Below are positions 50,932 to 59,235 of a DNA stretch of 64,000 nt, piece after piece. The stretch's first letter is position 1; each line of letters opens with the position of its first letter. A program made the position numbers and the translations under genes. Origin of the DNA: a candidate division KSB1 bacterium (GTDB lineage Bacteria > Zhuqueibacterota > Zhuqueibacteria > JANLFK01 > Oleimicrobiaceae); NCBI GenBank assembly GCA_034506335.1, contig JAPDPR010000001.1:1-64000 (forward strand), read 5' to 3'. The notes under the pieces were generated by a model, which saw nothing but the letters and a program-made list of their open reading frames with translations, did not search any database and was not told the origin of the DNA.

Positions 50932-52124
50932 TGCGCGGGCTCCTCGGGTAGTGGTAAGTCCTGTAAGCGCTGCGGGAGCTTTGCAGCGTGGCGGGCGATG
51001 GCGCTCATGCTGCGGGGGCTCTTGCGGAATCCGCAGTGCGCGATGTCATTGCGCAGCTCGGCTACGGCGCTCCAGGCCGCGCACAGCTTTTTTGCGCTTG
51101 GCAGGGACTTTAGGGCCTGGACCAATAGTTCAGGGGCTTTGCTCTCCGGCGCGCGTCGGGAGAGCGAGTTCAGCGTCGCCTCCACCACGCTGCGGTCGGC
51201 GATGCAGTCTTTGCCCAGCTGCACACAGGCCCAAGAGACCAGCCACTCCCGCGCCAGTGTTACCGCCTGGAACACATGGCCTCGCTCCACGAACCATTGC
51301 ACCAGGTCGCGTTGCATGGCGAGGGTATCGCGGGCGAAGGGCGCGTACGTGGCGCTGACTGCTGCCAGCAATACGGCAAAGGGGCGAGCCCACAGGTTTG
51401 CCTCCCTTTCCACCTGGGAAAGACGCTGCGCAAGGCCCTGCGCCGCGGGGGCGACGTCGCGTGGGCGGGCCAAGAGCAAGGCCCTCGAGAGCGCGTCCAG
51501 GCATGCGGCCACACTTTCCAGATGGCGCGGCAAGTCCTCCTGCGTGGCCAAGCCTGAGCTCCATGGCCGGCGGTGCGCCTGCTTCACCAAGGGGGCGAGG
51601 CGGCGGGCATCGCCGCTGTGCTGAAACAGGTCGGCGGCGGCCAACCACTGCAGCAGTTCCAAGAAAGGTGTCAGGTCAAATACTGGGGCACGACCGTCTT
51701 GTCGCGCCTCATAGCAGCCGTACAGGAGATGACACAGGCGCACACCCTTTGCCGCCTGCAGGTACGCCGCAGCCAACAGCGAGAGCACGGGCAGGGAACG
51801 GAACGCGTGGGTAATGTCAAAGGCGATCTCGTCGCCCGGCCCGAATCGTGCGGTCAGGACGTCAAAAATCTCCCACAGCTCCTGCTCGCTCCTGCCGGTG
51901 GGGATGTCCAGGGCGTTCAGGGACACCTTTCCCGCCAAGCGCCGTTGCAGCTCTGCCCAGTTGGCACTGGCGCGCGCCTCAGCGGTGAGGGCCACCAGCA
52001 TCTCTTGCGGCTGGAGCCAGTGCGCCAGAGCCTCAGGGAAGAGGTTGGTGGTGTGCTCCTTTTGGCCCCACGTGTACGTGACCTGATCATAGCGGTTCGT
52101 GCCGAGAAACGTGATGAGCTTCAT
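50928..52124 (-). CDS. CARF-HEPN cyclic-oligoadenylate-activated ribonuclease (Csx1/Csx2, TM1812-like)
   Basis: 398 residues from the ATG at 52124, with GGAGGC upstream; the frame upstream to 52745 is not protein-like. The CARF start MKLITFLGTNRYDQVTY and the FDITHAFRSLP segment (res 102-112, the DxTHG-type motif with Ala for Gly) place it in the TM1812/Csx2 group. The C-terminal HEPN nuclease has R-x4-H at Arg358-His363 (RNDIAH). It is expected to cut RNA non-specifically when Cas10 makes cyclic oligoadenylate. Confidence 0.88.
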   Translation of the reverse strand: MKLITFLGTNRYDQVTYTWGQKEHTTNLFPEALAHWLQPQEMLVALTAEARASANWAELQRRLAGKVSLNALDIPTGRSEQELWEIFDVLTARFGPGDEIAFDITHAFRSLPVLSLLAAAYLQAAKGVRLCHLLYGCYEARQDGRAPVFDLTPFLELLQWLAAADLFQHSGDARRLAPLVKQAHRRPWSSGLATQEDLPRHLESVAACLDALSRALLLARPRDVAPAAQGLAQRLSQVEREANLWARPFAVLLAAVSATYAPFARDTLAMQRDLVQWFVERGHVFQAVTLAREWLVSWACVQLGKDCIADRSVVEATLNSLSRRAPESKAPELLVQALKSLPSAKKLCAAWSAVAELRNDIAHCGFRKSPRSMSAIARHAAKLPQRLQDLPLPEEPAQ

Positions 52125-52177
52125 GTCCTGCCTCCTATGTGTCTGTGCGGTGCGGCCTTGGAACGCGGTCCGCGCAT
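52121..52177 (-). CDS. Possible 18-residue leader peptide before the CARF-HEPN gene
   Basis: An ATG at 52177 preceded by AGGGAGGAGA opens a frame of 18 codons (MRGPRSKAAPHRHIGGRT) whose TGA overlaps the ATG of the CARF-HEPN gene. The ribosome site is one of the best in the region. It may couple or limit translation of the toxic nuclease. Conservation is unknown. Confidence 0.35.
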   Translation of the reverse strand: MRGPRSKAAPHRHIGGRT

Positions 52178-52246
52178 TCTCCTCCCTTGCCGGGCCGCAG
52201 CGTGGCCTTACACGAAGACGTGACGCGCTGGAGCGCACGCCGCTCT

Positions 52247-53590
52247 TTACCGTGTGGTGCCGGCAGTGGGCGTCAGCTGCACCCAGCCCAGGGGCCAAAC
52301 CGGGGCCCCTGCTTGATAGGCAAGCCGCCTGGTCTTGGGGAAGGGCTTGCTGAACTGCTTGGTCTGCGGGTGTCGGCCCACGCCGTAGCTGCGGCGCAGC
52401 TCCTCGAATGTTTCCTCGCCCAGGGCCGCCCTCACCAGGTCGCCAATTGTTTTTGCCTGCCAGCCGCTGCCCCAGCCAAGATTGAGCAGGAAAGCGCCTT
52501 CGGGGAGCCCGGCGAGGGACGCCTCCAGCTGCGCGTAAAAGTCGCGGAGGCTCTGCCGGCCGTGCTGTGAGAAGAATTCTTTCTCCGCGGTGATCAGGCG
52601 CTGTGCGGAGGCATTGCAGGCGCCAGCCAGGGAGCGGATCACCCGTTCGCGTTCGCCGGCAAGGCCGAGCTCGCGGGCGGCTGGTGAGAAGAGGAACTCG
52701 TCCAGGCGGACCTGCACCGTGGTCGCGGTCCCAGGCGGCAACCACTCCGCGTAATTCTTGTACTGGCCCTCTTGGTCGCGCTTCTCCACCAGGTGCCCAT
52801 CGCGCAGCGTGTAGGTCCAGACCAGCCCCACGGTCAGACGTTCGGCCGGGAGCGGCTCGCTGTCCAGCACCTGGAGGGCGCGGAGCAGGTCATACTTGGG
52901 GTCCTTGCCCAGCACGGCGCGCTCGATCTTTTGGGCTAACCACTCCCTGCTCTTGCCGAGACGCTCGAGGGTTGCTGCCAGCCGCTTGTTGTCGCGCTGC
53001 TCCGGCACGCTACCTGGTCGCACCTCAAGGAGCAGGTAGAGGGTCTTCTGCCACTCTTGCGCGTCGTTCTGCTGCAGGCCGAAGACCTGGGCCAGCGCCC
53101 TCTGCACGCGCTCAGGTCGAAAATCCGGCGACGTGCCCAGGGCATTGAGGATTTCCCTCCGCCTGAGGCAGATCCGCAGGTAGCGCTGGACAAGGCGCCT
53201 GTGGTCATCGTTGTTGCTGATCAGGTGCCACAGGAGCGCCCTGCGCAGGGCCCCTTTGAGCGAGGTTCCTGGCACGTACGGGCGTCCGTATGCGTCCTTG
53301 ATCGCTTCCAACACTGGCGTCTCACCTGGGTCTTCCGGGCAAGGCAGGGCGTAAAGGCTAACCTGCTGAGGGCGGAGATCGTGTTCCTTGAGCCACGCTG
53401 CCCAGGAAAACGTGCGCTCGGCCATGTCGCGGGCCAGCTCCTCGGCGTCCGCGCCGCCGGCCAGCACCCGGTCCAGGTCGATCACGTACCATGTGCCCTG
53501 GTGGAAAGTGGCCGTGAACCTGTCGTACTTCATGTTGGTGCCGATGTGCACCGGGCTCAAGCAAGTGATGGTGTAGGTTGTTGTGCTCAT
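52247..53590 (-). CDS. csm5: Type III-A effector subunit Csm5 (RAMP)
   Basis: 447 residues from the ATG at 53590, which overlaps the csm4 stop (ATGA). TITCLSPVHIGTNMKYD is the N-terminal RAMP strand, and YVPGTSLKGALRRALLWHL is the typical Csm5/Cmr substrate-binding segment. A glycine-rich segment NLGWGSGWQAKT lies near the C-terminus. Csm5 caps the 3' end of the crRNA in the complex. It is followed by 122 bases that hold only the small leader reading frame. Confidence 0.92.
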   Translation of the reverse strand: MSTTTYTITCLSPVHIGTNMKYDRFTATFHQGTWYVIDLDRVLAGGADAEELARDMAERTFSWAAWLKEHDLRPQQVSLYALPCPEDPGETPVLEAIKDAYGRPYVPGTSLKGALRRALLWHLISNNDDHRRLVQRYLRICLRRREILNALGTSPDFRPERVQRALAQVFGLQQNDAQEWQKTLYLLLEVRPGSVPEQRDNKRLAATLERLGKSREWLAQKIERAVLGKDPKYDLLRALQVLDSEPLPAERLTVGLVWTYTLRDGHLVEKRDQEGQYKNYAEWLPPGTATTVQVRLDEFLFSPAARELGLAGERERVIRSLAGACNASAQRLITAEKEFFSQHGRQSLRDFYAQLEASLAGLPEGAFLLNLGWGSGWQAKTIGDLVRAALGEETFEELRRSYGVGRHPQTKQFSKPFPKTRRLAYQAGAPVWPLGWVQLTPTAGTTR

Positions 53591-54630
53591 GGCATGTTCA
53601 CCCCCAGCGGAAATGCATAACCGTAGCGCCACACCTTGTGGGGACAGGGCTCTGGGGTCACGTCCACCAGGCAACCCGGCAGGGTAGTGGCCGCGCTGAA
53701 GGTTGACCCTTCGGCGAACATCCACACGGTCTTGCGGCGCAGGTTGCTCCCTTCCGGCGAGGTGACCCATCCTCGGCGGGCGATGAGCTCATAGGCCGGG
53801 CGGTCGGCCGTGAGGGCGGCAAGCTGGGAGGCATCCTTGGGGCAGAACGGCGCCAAGGTCACGAAGTACGGTGCGTCCTCCACGCCAGGAAGATCTCCTT
53901 CGCTCTTGGTGAAGGTGAACAGGCCGCGTCCGGCGCCCCGTTCACCGCCTAGGCCGGAGTCTGCCAGCAGCGCCAGCGCCGCATCGAAGCGCTGCGTGAG
54001 CTGGTCGCCATGTGCCGGGTTAAAGACCGCAGCGAACCAGAGGCCAGCGCCCTGGGCGTAGTGCACCTCACCAAAATGCCAGATGGCCGAGGCGTTGCTG
54101 ATGCGGTCCAGGGTCACGCGCGGCACGGTAGCCGTGCGCCAGAGGACTGCCTGGTCGCCTGCCGGCTCAACAAAAGCCGCCAGCTTTTGCATTTCCCCTT
54201 CGGAAACCCAGGCCACTCCGCCGTTGATGCAGCTCTTCGGCGAGAACCGCACTGGCTCGCCACGCGCCAGGGCAGCCAGCACCTCCCGCGACACGAATCG
54301 CACCCGCTTGAAGCTCTTCTCGTCGCCGCTGGAGAGAAGCAGATTGCGGAGCCTGCCCACCGGTTTGGGGAACAGCAGCACCTCTCCCGCGAAGGGGAAC
54401 GCGGAGGTGAGGTGGAAGGGGTGTTCTTCTTCTGTGCCGGAGAACCAGTCCAGAAGCTCGCGCTCTAAGGCCTCGGCGCCGAAAAGGACACGCCAGGAGG
54501 TGCAGAGGGCCGAGAAAAGGGTATCGGCCGGCACGTGCAGGCGCGTCTCCTCGAGCGCCACGCCCCGTTCGCCGATGTGCAGGGGCGCGCGGAATGAGAG
54601 CCGGTAGATCGTTGCGGTGGGCATGGTCAT
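53587..54630 (-). CDS. csm4: Type III-A effector subunit Csm4 (RAMP)
   Basis: 347 residues, ATG with AGGGGGC upstream and a 4-base overlap with csm3. The N-terminal RAMP domain has PLHIGERGVALEETRLHVPADTL (read as PLHIGERG and EETRLHVPADTLFSAL), and the glycine-rich loop DSGLGGERGAGRGLFTF marks Csm4. It binds the 5' tag of the crRNA and contacts Cas10. Confidence 0.92.
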   Translation of the reverse strand: MTMPTATIYRLSFRAPLHIGERGVALEETRLHVPADTLFSALCTSWRVLFGAEALERELLDWFSGTEEEHPFHLTSAFPFAGEVLLFPKPVGRLRNLLLSSGDEKSFKRVRFVSREVLAALARGEPVRFSPKSCINGGVAWVSEGEMQKLAAFVEPAGDQAVLWRTATVPRVTLDRISNASAIWHFGEVHYAQGAGLWFAAVFNPAHGDQLTQRFDAALALLADSGLGGERGAGRGLFTFTKSEGDLPGVEDAPYFVTLAPFCPKDASQLAALTADRPAYELIARRGWVTSPEGSNLRRKTVWMFAEGSTFSAATTLPGCLVDVTPEPCPHKVWRYGYAFPLGVNMP

Positions 54631-55499
54631 GCCCCCTGGCCGCCGGAGAGCGCCTGGCGGATTTTGCCCTCGTAGTCAGCTGGGTCCAGCTGCCTCAGGT
54701 TCCCCGCCTTCCCCAGAAGCTCCTTTTCGGCGGTGCCTTCGTAGTATGCGCGCGGCTTGAACGTCACCTCGAGGTCAGTGAAGTTGACCTTCCCCGCGCC
54801 GCGCGAGCCGTAGCCGCCGAGATAGTCGTCTTCCAGCAACTCCATCGCCTTAAACACGTACTTGAGCCAGGCGATGTCCTGTTCACTCCCCGTGCCGTCG
54901 AGGTCGTACAGCGAGTACACCAGTTCCAAGGGCGAGAACACAGCGCCGGCTGGTACGCGTTCATTCTGCCGAGGGACCGCGGCCGCGGTGACGCGATCGA
55001 TTGCCGCTTCCCATTTTACCTCGGTGAAAGGTAATTCTGTCTTTGCTTCGCGCAAGGCCCTGTTGGGATCCTCGGCGCCCGGCCCTTCTGGCTTAGCCAG
55101 CATCACGTCCCGTACCAGCAGGCGGGCCGGCTTAATGGTAGTCCACTCCCGCCGCTCCTTATCTCCGGGGGTAAGCCCGAAGATCTGGCACGCTGCACAC
55201 TCGGCGTACTCTTTCGGGCTCACGCACTGGTGGACGCGCACTACCGGCTCGCGCCTCTGAATGAAAGTATTGGCCTCTTTGCCGAGATGGCGTTCCAGGA
55301 GGCTGCGCATCTTGCCGCGGAGGGACGAACCGGGGATGTAAGGCTCCCGCGTGACCGGGTGTCTGATAATGGGGTTATCGATGCCGCCTATATCGAGACC
55401 CGCGGCGGCCCCACCTATGTGGAGCCCCGTAATCAGAGTCAGCTTTCCGGTGATAATCACCTTGCCACGAAGAATGATTGTCTGGGCTGTCTGTTCCAT
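54627..55499 (-). CDS. csm3: Type III-A backbone subunit and target-RNA nuclease Csm3
   Basis: 290 residues from the ATG at 55499 with GGAGGAG upstream; an upstream start at 55532 is less likely. GLHIGGAAAGLDIGGIDNP contains Asp41, equivalent to the catalytic Asp of Csm3 (GAID in the Streptococcus protein). It is followed by YIPGSSLRGKMRSLL and GGYGSRGAGKV. It forms the filament and cuts target RNA at 6-base intervals. A small Cys-containing insertion (CAACQIF) fits the usual zinc-binding part. Confidence 0.95.
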   Translation of the reverse strand: MEQTAQTIILRGKVIITGKLTLITGLHIGGAAAGLDIGGIDNPIIRHPVTREPYIPGSSLRGKMRSLLERHLGKEANTFIQRREPVVRVHQCVSPKEYAECAACQIFGLTPGDKERREWTTIKPARLLVRDVMLAKPEGPGAEDPNRALREAKTELPFTEVKWEAAIDRVTAAAVPRQNERVPAGAVFSPLELVYSLYDLDGTGSEQDIAWLKYVFKAMELLEDDYLGGYGSRGAGKVNFTDLEVTFKPRAYYEGTAEKELLGKAGNLRQLDPADYEGKIRQALSGGQGA

Positions 55500-55521
55500 T
55501 GTCTTCTCCTCCCCAGCTCCG

Positions 55522-55965
55522 TTACTTGCCACCTTCGGCGAGGTGGTAGGCCAAGATTGCCTCGAACAGGTCTACGAATCGGCTGAATCTTGCTGCGTCC
55601 TCCCCGACCGCGTCTACGCCCCAGGAAAGCACAGCGGCAAGCTGGTGTGCCCCATCAGCCTTTCCTCGCTCACCTTTTGCCGCCCTGGCGGCCGCGTAGG
55701 CCAGTTTGGGCTTGAGCAGAGCCAGCTCGTGCGCGACGAACCCGGCTATCTCCATGCGCTTGACCAACCCGTAGGCGTTGCGAATCTGGGAGGTCGTCAG
55801 GCCGTTTTTCTTCACCATGCTCCCGACTTTTTGTGCCAGCTCTACTAGCACCTTCCCGCCCTGGCCGATCGCCCTCGCCACGGCATCAGCCGTCACCTGT
55901 TTTTCCTGAAGCTCCTGCTCCCAGTCTTTTTGTCTCTCAGACTGCGACCAGCGTTTTTCATTCAT
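55522..55965 (-). CDS. csm2: Type III-A small subunit Csm2
   Basis: 147 residues, all helical, ATG with GAGGAA upstream. LTTSQIRNAYGLVKRMEIAG and ELALLKPKLAYAAARAAKG are the conserved helices of Csm2 (TSQIRN and LKPKLAYxA). The N-terminal 25 residues are charged. It lines the target-RNA groove of the complex. Confidence 0.93.
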   Translation of the reverse strand: MNEKRWSQSERQKDWEQELQEKQVTADAVARAIGQGGKVLVELAQKVGSMVKKNGLTTSQIRNAYGLVKRMEIAGFVAHELALLKPKLAYAAARAAKGERGKADGAHQLAAVLSWGVDAVGEDAARFSRFVDLFEAILAYHLAEGGK

Positions 55966-55968
55966 GGC

Positions 55969-58518
55969 CTATTCCTCCCTTGTGAGTAACTCCGTCCACC
56001 GTGCCAGCACAGCGAGGAGCGGAATGAGGCTGTCCTGTTGCCGGATGATGGCCTGCTGCAACTCGGTCAGCTCCTCCTTGTGCTCCTCCTGTCTTGCCCG
56101 AAAACGTCCCAGGTGGTAAACCAACTGCCACATCCATTTGGCGTACATCACCTCCTCATTGAGCTGTTCCTCGCTTATCTCCCCCGCTCGTTGTCGGGCT
56201 CGCTGAAGTCGCGCGTTCGCCTCGTACAGGTGGGCGATCTCGGCCAGGCGCGTGACCAGGGCTCGCGGCACTGCCTTTTTGCCGTCTCCGCGCAGCATTT
56301 GCACCACGGTGTCCTTCCACTCCGCGGCGCGGGTCAGCTCTTCCCACCCCATGGCCTTGCCCATGAAGCCTATGGCGTCCTTTTTCACCGCGCGGCCGTT
56401 GAGCTTCCTGGAGTATCTCTTGGCGAGCCCATCCAGCGCCTCTTTGGCTGCCTCGGCCAGCTGGTAGAGCGGGAACTTTTGGTGTTCCACCGCGATGCCC
56501 GCCGAGAGCGTGATATGGTCTCCTCCGACCAGCCGGCGAAAGTCATCCCGCACTTGGGCAGCTACCTCCGGCAGTACGCTCCATGCTCCCACGGCGAAGA
56601 GGTCGTCGCCCCCTGCGTAGATGAGGTAGACCGCATCGTGGGCCTTCTCGCCGTTGCTCCCGGAGGCCACTGGGTTATAGCTTCGGAACAGCGTGGGTAC
56701 CCATCCCTCAAAGAAGAGTCGTAGAGTTTCACTCAGGGTGCACAGGCGCGACAGGCTGGCGTGTTCGGCTAACCCGCTGCGAAACACGGAGCCCAGGTCA
56801 TCCACGTCCATGCGCAAGACGCCCAGCCACTTGACGCCCTCCGAGGCCTGAGCCAGGTCGGCGAATTCGGCCACCTTGAGGGAGCCTTGCGCATCGCGGA
56901 CCGCGGGCGTGGCATCAGCAAGCAGGCGAAAGTCGTAGGCCATCGGCAGGTCCCCGAAGAGCCTCTCAGCGTCGGTCTTACTCTGTAAGAACTCCGTGGA
57001 GTCGAAGCGGTAGAACACCCCACTCGTAGCCGCTCCCTGGGGAGGGACTAACTCGCCCGCGGCAGCCACCACCTGGGGGCAGCGTCCGAACGCTGCGAGC
57101 ACTTCGTCCCAGGTTGGGCGATCGGGGAGTTCGCGCTCAGGCATCGAAAGAAGGAGCATCGCCGAGGGCTGGCGCAGTTTCCGGCCCAGTTCCTCGAACG
57201 ACTCACAGCGCCGGCACTTGCGCACACCATTGACGAGCATGTCAACACTGGGTTCCCACTGCCCATGGCAGACCTGGCAGACCTCCTCCTCGGTGGTGCC
57301 GAGCTGACGGGGCCGGAAAAGCACCTCGCTCATCCACGTCGTCCCAGGTTGGCCCCACTTGCGCTGCTTCGCTGCATTGACGCGCTCGGAAACTTCGCTC
57401 CATTTTTCCGAAAAGGCATGGCCTCCCTGCTCTGCCTCAAGAAAGTCGCACAAGGCGACGGGGACATAATCCATAAGCAGGCAGAGATCGCCCTGGTGGG
57501 CACGCCAGAGCTTCTCGGTGACCTCCTTGTCCAGTTGCGGAAAGAGTTCCTGGGTTTGCCTGAACGGGAGCAACAGATAAAAGTGGCCCCCACCGGCGAA
57601 GAGAAGGTTGGTGAGGGGTAGGCCGAGCCTCTCCAACACCCAGCCGGCCACCGTCTCTGTGAGGAGCTGGAGGTAGAATGAGCGGCCGCGGAGCCCGCGC
57701 GAGGCACCGCTGCTGCTCATCAGGTAAAGAAAATCCTGCGTGCCGGATATGTCGCCTTTGAGCAGCGCACACACCTCAAGCTGCAGGTCCTCCTGGCCGG
57801 GCGATGCGGCCCGGAGGGCCTTAAGCAGCACATCGTAACTATCCGGGCCCAACTCCCGGTAGAGGCAGGCAGCGATAGCAGCAGTGCTTTTCAGGTGGTC
57901 ATAGAGAGAGACATCGGGCACCGTCCGCGTTTCGCCTTTTCCCCAAGGTGTGGCAGAAGGCATACGGGAGGTGTATTTGCGGAGGAGGGCAAGGATCGTG
58001 GTCAAGTCATGTGGGTGGTAACCCCGCTCTCCGGCTAGGGTGCGAAACTCAGCTACAAAGTGCTCCCACAGCACCGCATAGTCCGGTGGGCCTACCTGTA
58101 CATCCTTACGCGGGAAAAAGGTCAGTTCGTCCGCCCAATTCAACGGGCCCAGAGCGAAACGGAGCTCGGTGGTCCCTTCTGGTGCAAGTGGCGGACGGCT
58201 GAACATGGAGACCATCGGGGCCCAAGAGGGCGCCTCCTGGTGTCTCTCCTCTTCTTCCCGTTCGCTGGCGGAAAGGCAGTCGGCAAGCATCACAAGCTTC
58301 TCTATGTCGCGCTGCGGGCTACCGGTGTGATGGTGGGCGACGGCGTGGGCAAGGTAGTCGCCGCAGGGCGCGAAGTAGCCGGCGAACATCTCCTCAACGA
58401 AACGCCGCCCGAACTCGGCATGGCTCGCCCCCCGGCCCTGGTCCGAGGCCCTCTGGGCAAACTTGCCGATGTCGTGCAGCAATGCGGCGAGCCATAAGGT
58501 GTGCTCTTCTGTCACCAT
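55969..58518 (-). CDS. cas10: Cas10/Csm1, HD nuclease and cyclic oligoadenylate synthase
   Basis: 849 residues from the ATG at 58518; the frame is open upstream but MVTEEHTLWLAALLHDIGKF is the normal N-terminus. The HD motif is His15-Asp16. A zinc-binding region CQVCHGQW...CRRC lies near residue 410-440. The Palm domain holds YAGGDDLFAVG with GGDD at 636-639, so cyclic oligoadenylate synthesis is expected. The helical C-terminal domain 4 completes the protein. With the CARF-HEPN and Csx15 genes it makes a full signalling pathway. Confidence 0.96.
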   Translation of the reverse strand: MVTEEHTLWLAALLHDIGKFAQRASDQGRGASHAEFGRRFVEEMFAGYFAPCGDYLAHAVAHHHTGSPQRDIEKLVMLADCLSASEREEEERHQEAPSWAPMVSMFSRPPLAPEGTTELRFALGPLNWADELTFFPRKDVQVGPPDYAVLWEHFVAEFRTLAGERGYHPHDLTTILALLRKYTSRMPSATPWGKGETRTVPDVSLYDHLKSTAAIAACLYRELGPDSYDVLLKALRAASPGQEDLQLEVCALLKGDISGTQDFLYLMSSSGASRGLRGRSFYLQLLTETVAGWVLERLGLPLTNLLFAGGGHFYLLLPFRQTQELFPQLDKEVTEKLWRAHQGDLCLLMDYVPVALCDFLEAEQGGHAFSEKWSEVSERVNAAKQRKWGQPGTTWMSEVLFRPRQLGTTEEEVCQVCHGQWEPSVDMLVNGVRKCRRCESFEELGRKLRQPSAMLLLSMPERELPDRPTWDEVLAAFGRCPQVVAAAGELVPPQGAATSGVFYRFDSTEFLQSKTDAERLFGDLPMAYDFRLLADATPAVRDAQGSLKVAEFADLAQASEGVKWLGVLRMDVDDLGSVFRSGLAEHASLSRLCTLSETLRLFFEGWVPTLFRSYNPVASGSNGEKAHDAVYLIYAGGDDLFAVGAWSVLPEVAAQVRDDFRRLVGGDHITLSAGIAVEHQKFPLYQLAEAAKEALDGLAKRYSRKLNGRAVKKDAIGFMGKAMGWEELTRAAEWKDTVVQMLRGDGKKAVPRALVTRLAEIAHLYEANARLQRARQRAGEISEEQLNEEVMYAKWMWQLVYHLGRFRARQEEHKEELTELQQAIIRQQDSLIPLLAVLARWTELLTREE

Positions 58519-59235
58519 GGCGGATACCCCTTCTGTTTGACCTCTTGCGAGAAACGATGGCGTGCCAACTGAGAATGGACAAAACACATAGCGCGCAGAA
58601 CGATTAGGCGTGGGGGCATGACAAGCACAGTGCCTCCAGCCCGGCCCTCGATGCGGTTAAGTTCGCTGTGCAGGGAGCTCGAAAGGAAGTTAGGCAACGT
58701 CTTTTCCCCGGGGTACTTCTGCCTCTTCGCATCCATCTACGGAAGGCGTGCATTGCCTTTCGTGCCATATGATACAGAAACCAGGAAAAAAAGTCAAGAA
58801 AATTATCTGCTATGTGCGGTGTTAGTCTGCTGAACGGATGTGCGCGCGACCGGACGTTACCCATGCCTGCGGTCGGACATCATTTTTGAGGCTTTGCTTT
58901 CTCGCTCTTCCCCAGAGTGTTCCATGTACCCGAGATTCCTGGACCAGTCCGAGGTCAAGCCTTTATTACCAGCCTCAGGCGAGTTCAGTTTCGGCGTGTT
59001 CTTGTAACTCGAGCAACGTGCTCACCCAGAGCTTCGTCCACGCTTGCGCGCAGACCCGGCGCACCCACAGCGCATGCTTAAGCCTGTGGTAGGCTATCCC
59101 CGGATATTTTCCTTGCACTCGGGTGTTCTCACTCAGGAGGGCGGGTGACCAGCTTGGGCTACTTTGCCTTCCTCGAGCTTCCCTCTTCACACGCTGACAG
59201 AGCACCTGCCGGGGTCTCAACCGCAGATGCGCCCT
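58519..59235. other. 717-bp region between cas10 and the glycosidase-like gene
   Basis: It contains the cas promoter (58769-58797) and a roughly 245-base leader. No CRISPR repeats, tRNA or insertion sequence were seen. A 74-residue frame (58512-58736) and an 81-residue frame (58975-59220), both minus, have no recognisable domain and no good ribosome site, so they are not listed as genes. Confidence 0.6.
58769..58797 (-). promoter_or_regulatory. Strong sigma-70-like promoter of the type III-A operon
   Basis: Minus strand: -35 TTGACT (58797-58792), 17-base spacer, -10 TATCAT (58774-58769), with a T-rich spacer and AT-rich upstream sequence. It is the best promoter match seen in the window. The start would be near 58762, which leaves a long leader of about 245 bases before cas10. 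Confidence 0.65.

Noticed and set aside
49633-51624. 663-codon open frame on the plus strand over cas6, csx15 and the CARF-HEPN gene
   Set aside because: It is antisense to three recognised proteins, is rich in Arg, Gly and His, and has no domain; GC-rich DNA often gives such shadows.
52125-52745. Longer N-terminus for the CARF-HEPN protein
   Set aside because: The upstream 207 residues are antisense-like to csm5, rich in Arg and Pro, and the ATG at 52124 has a strong ribosome site and the conserved family start.
58512-58736. 74-codon frame in the cas10 leader
   Set aside because: It overlaps the cas10 start and has no good ribosome site. It is kept as a point within a finding and not called as a gene.
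58975-59220. 81-codon minus-strand frame downstream of the glycosidase-like gene
   Set aside because: No domain, no ribosome site; it looks like random open frame or an unrecognisable remnant.
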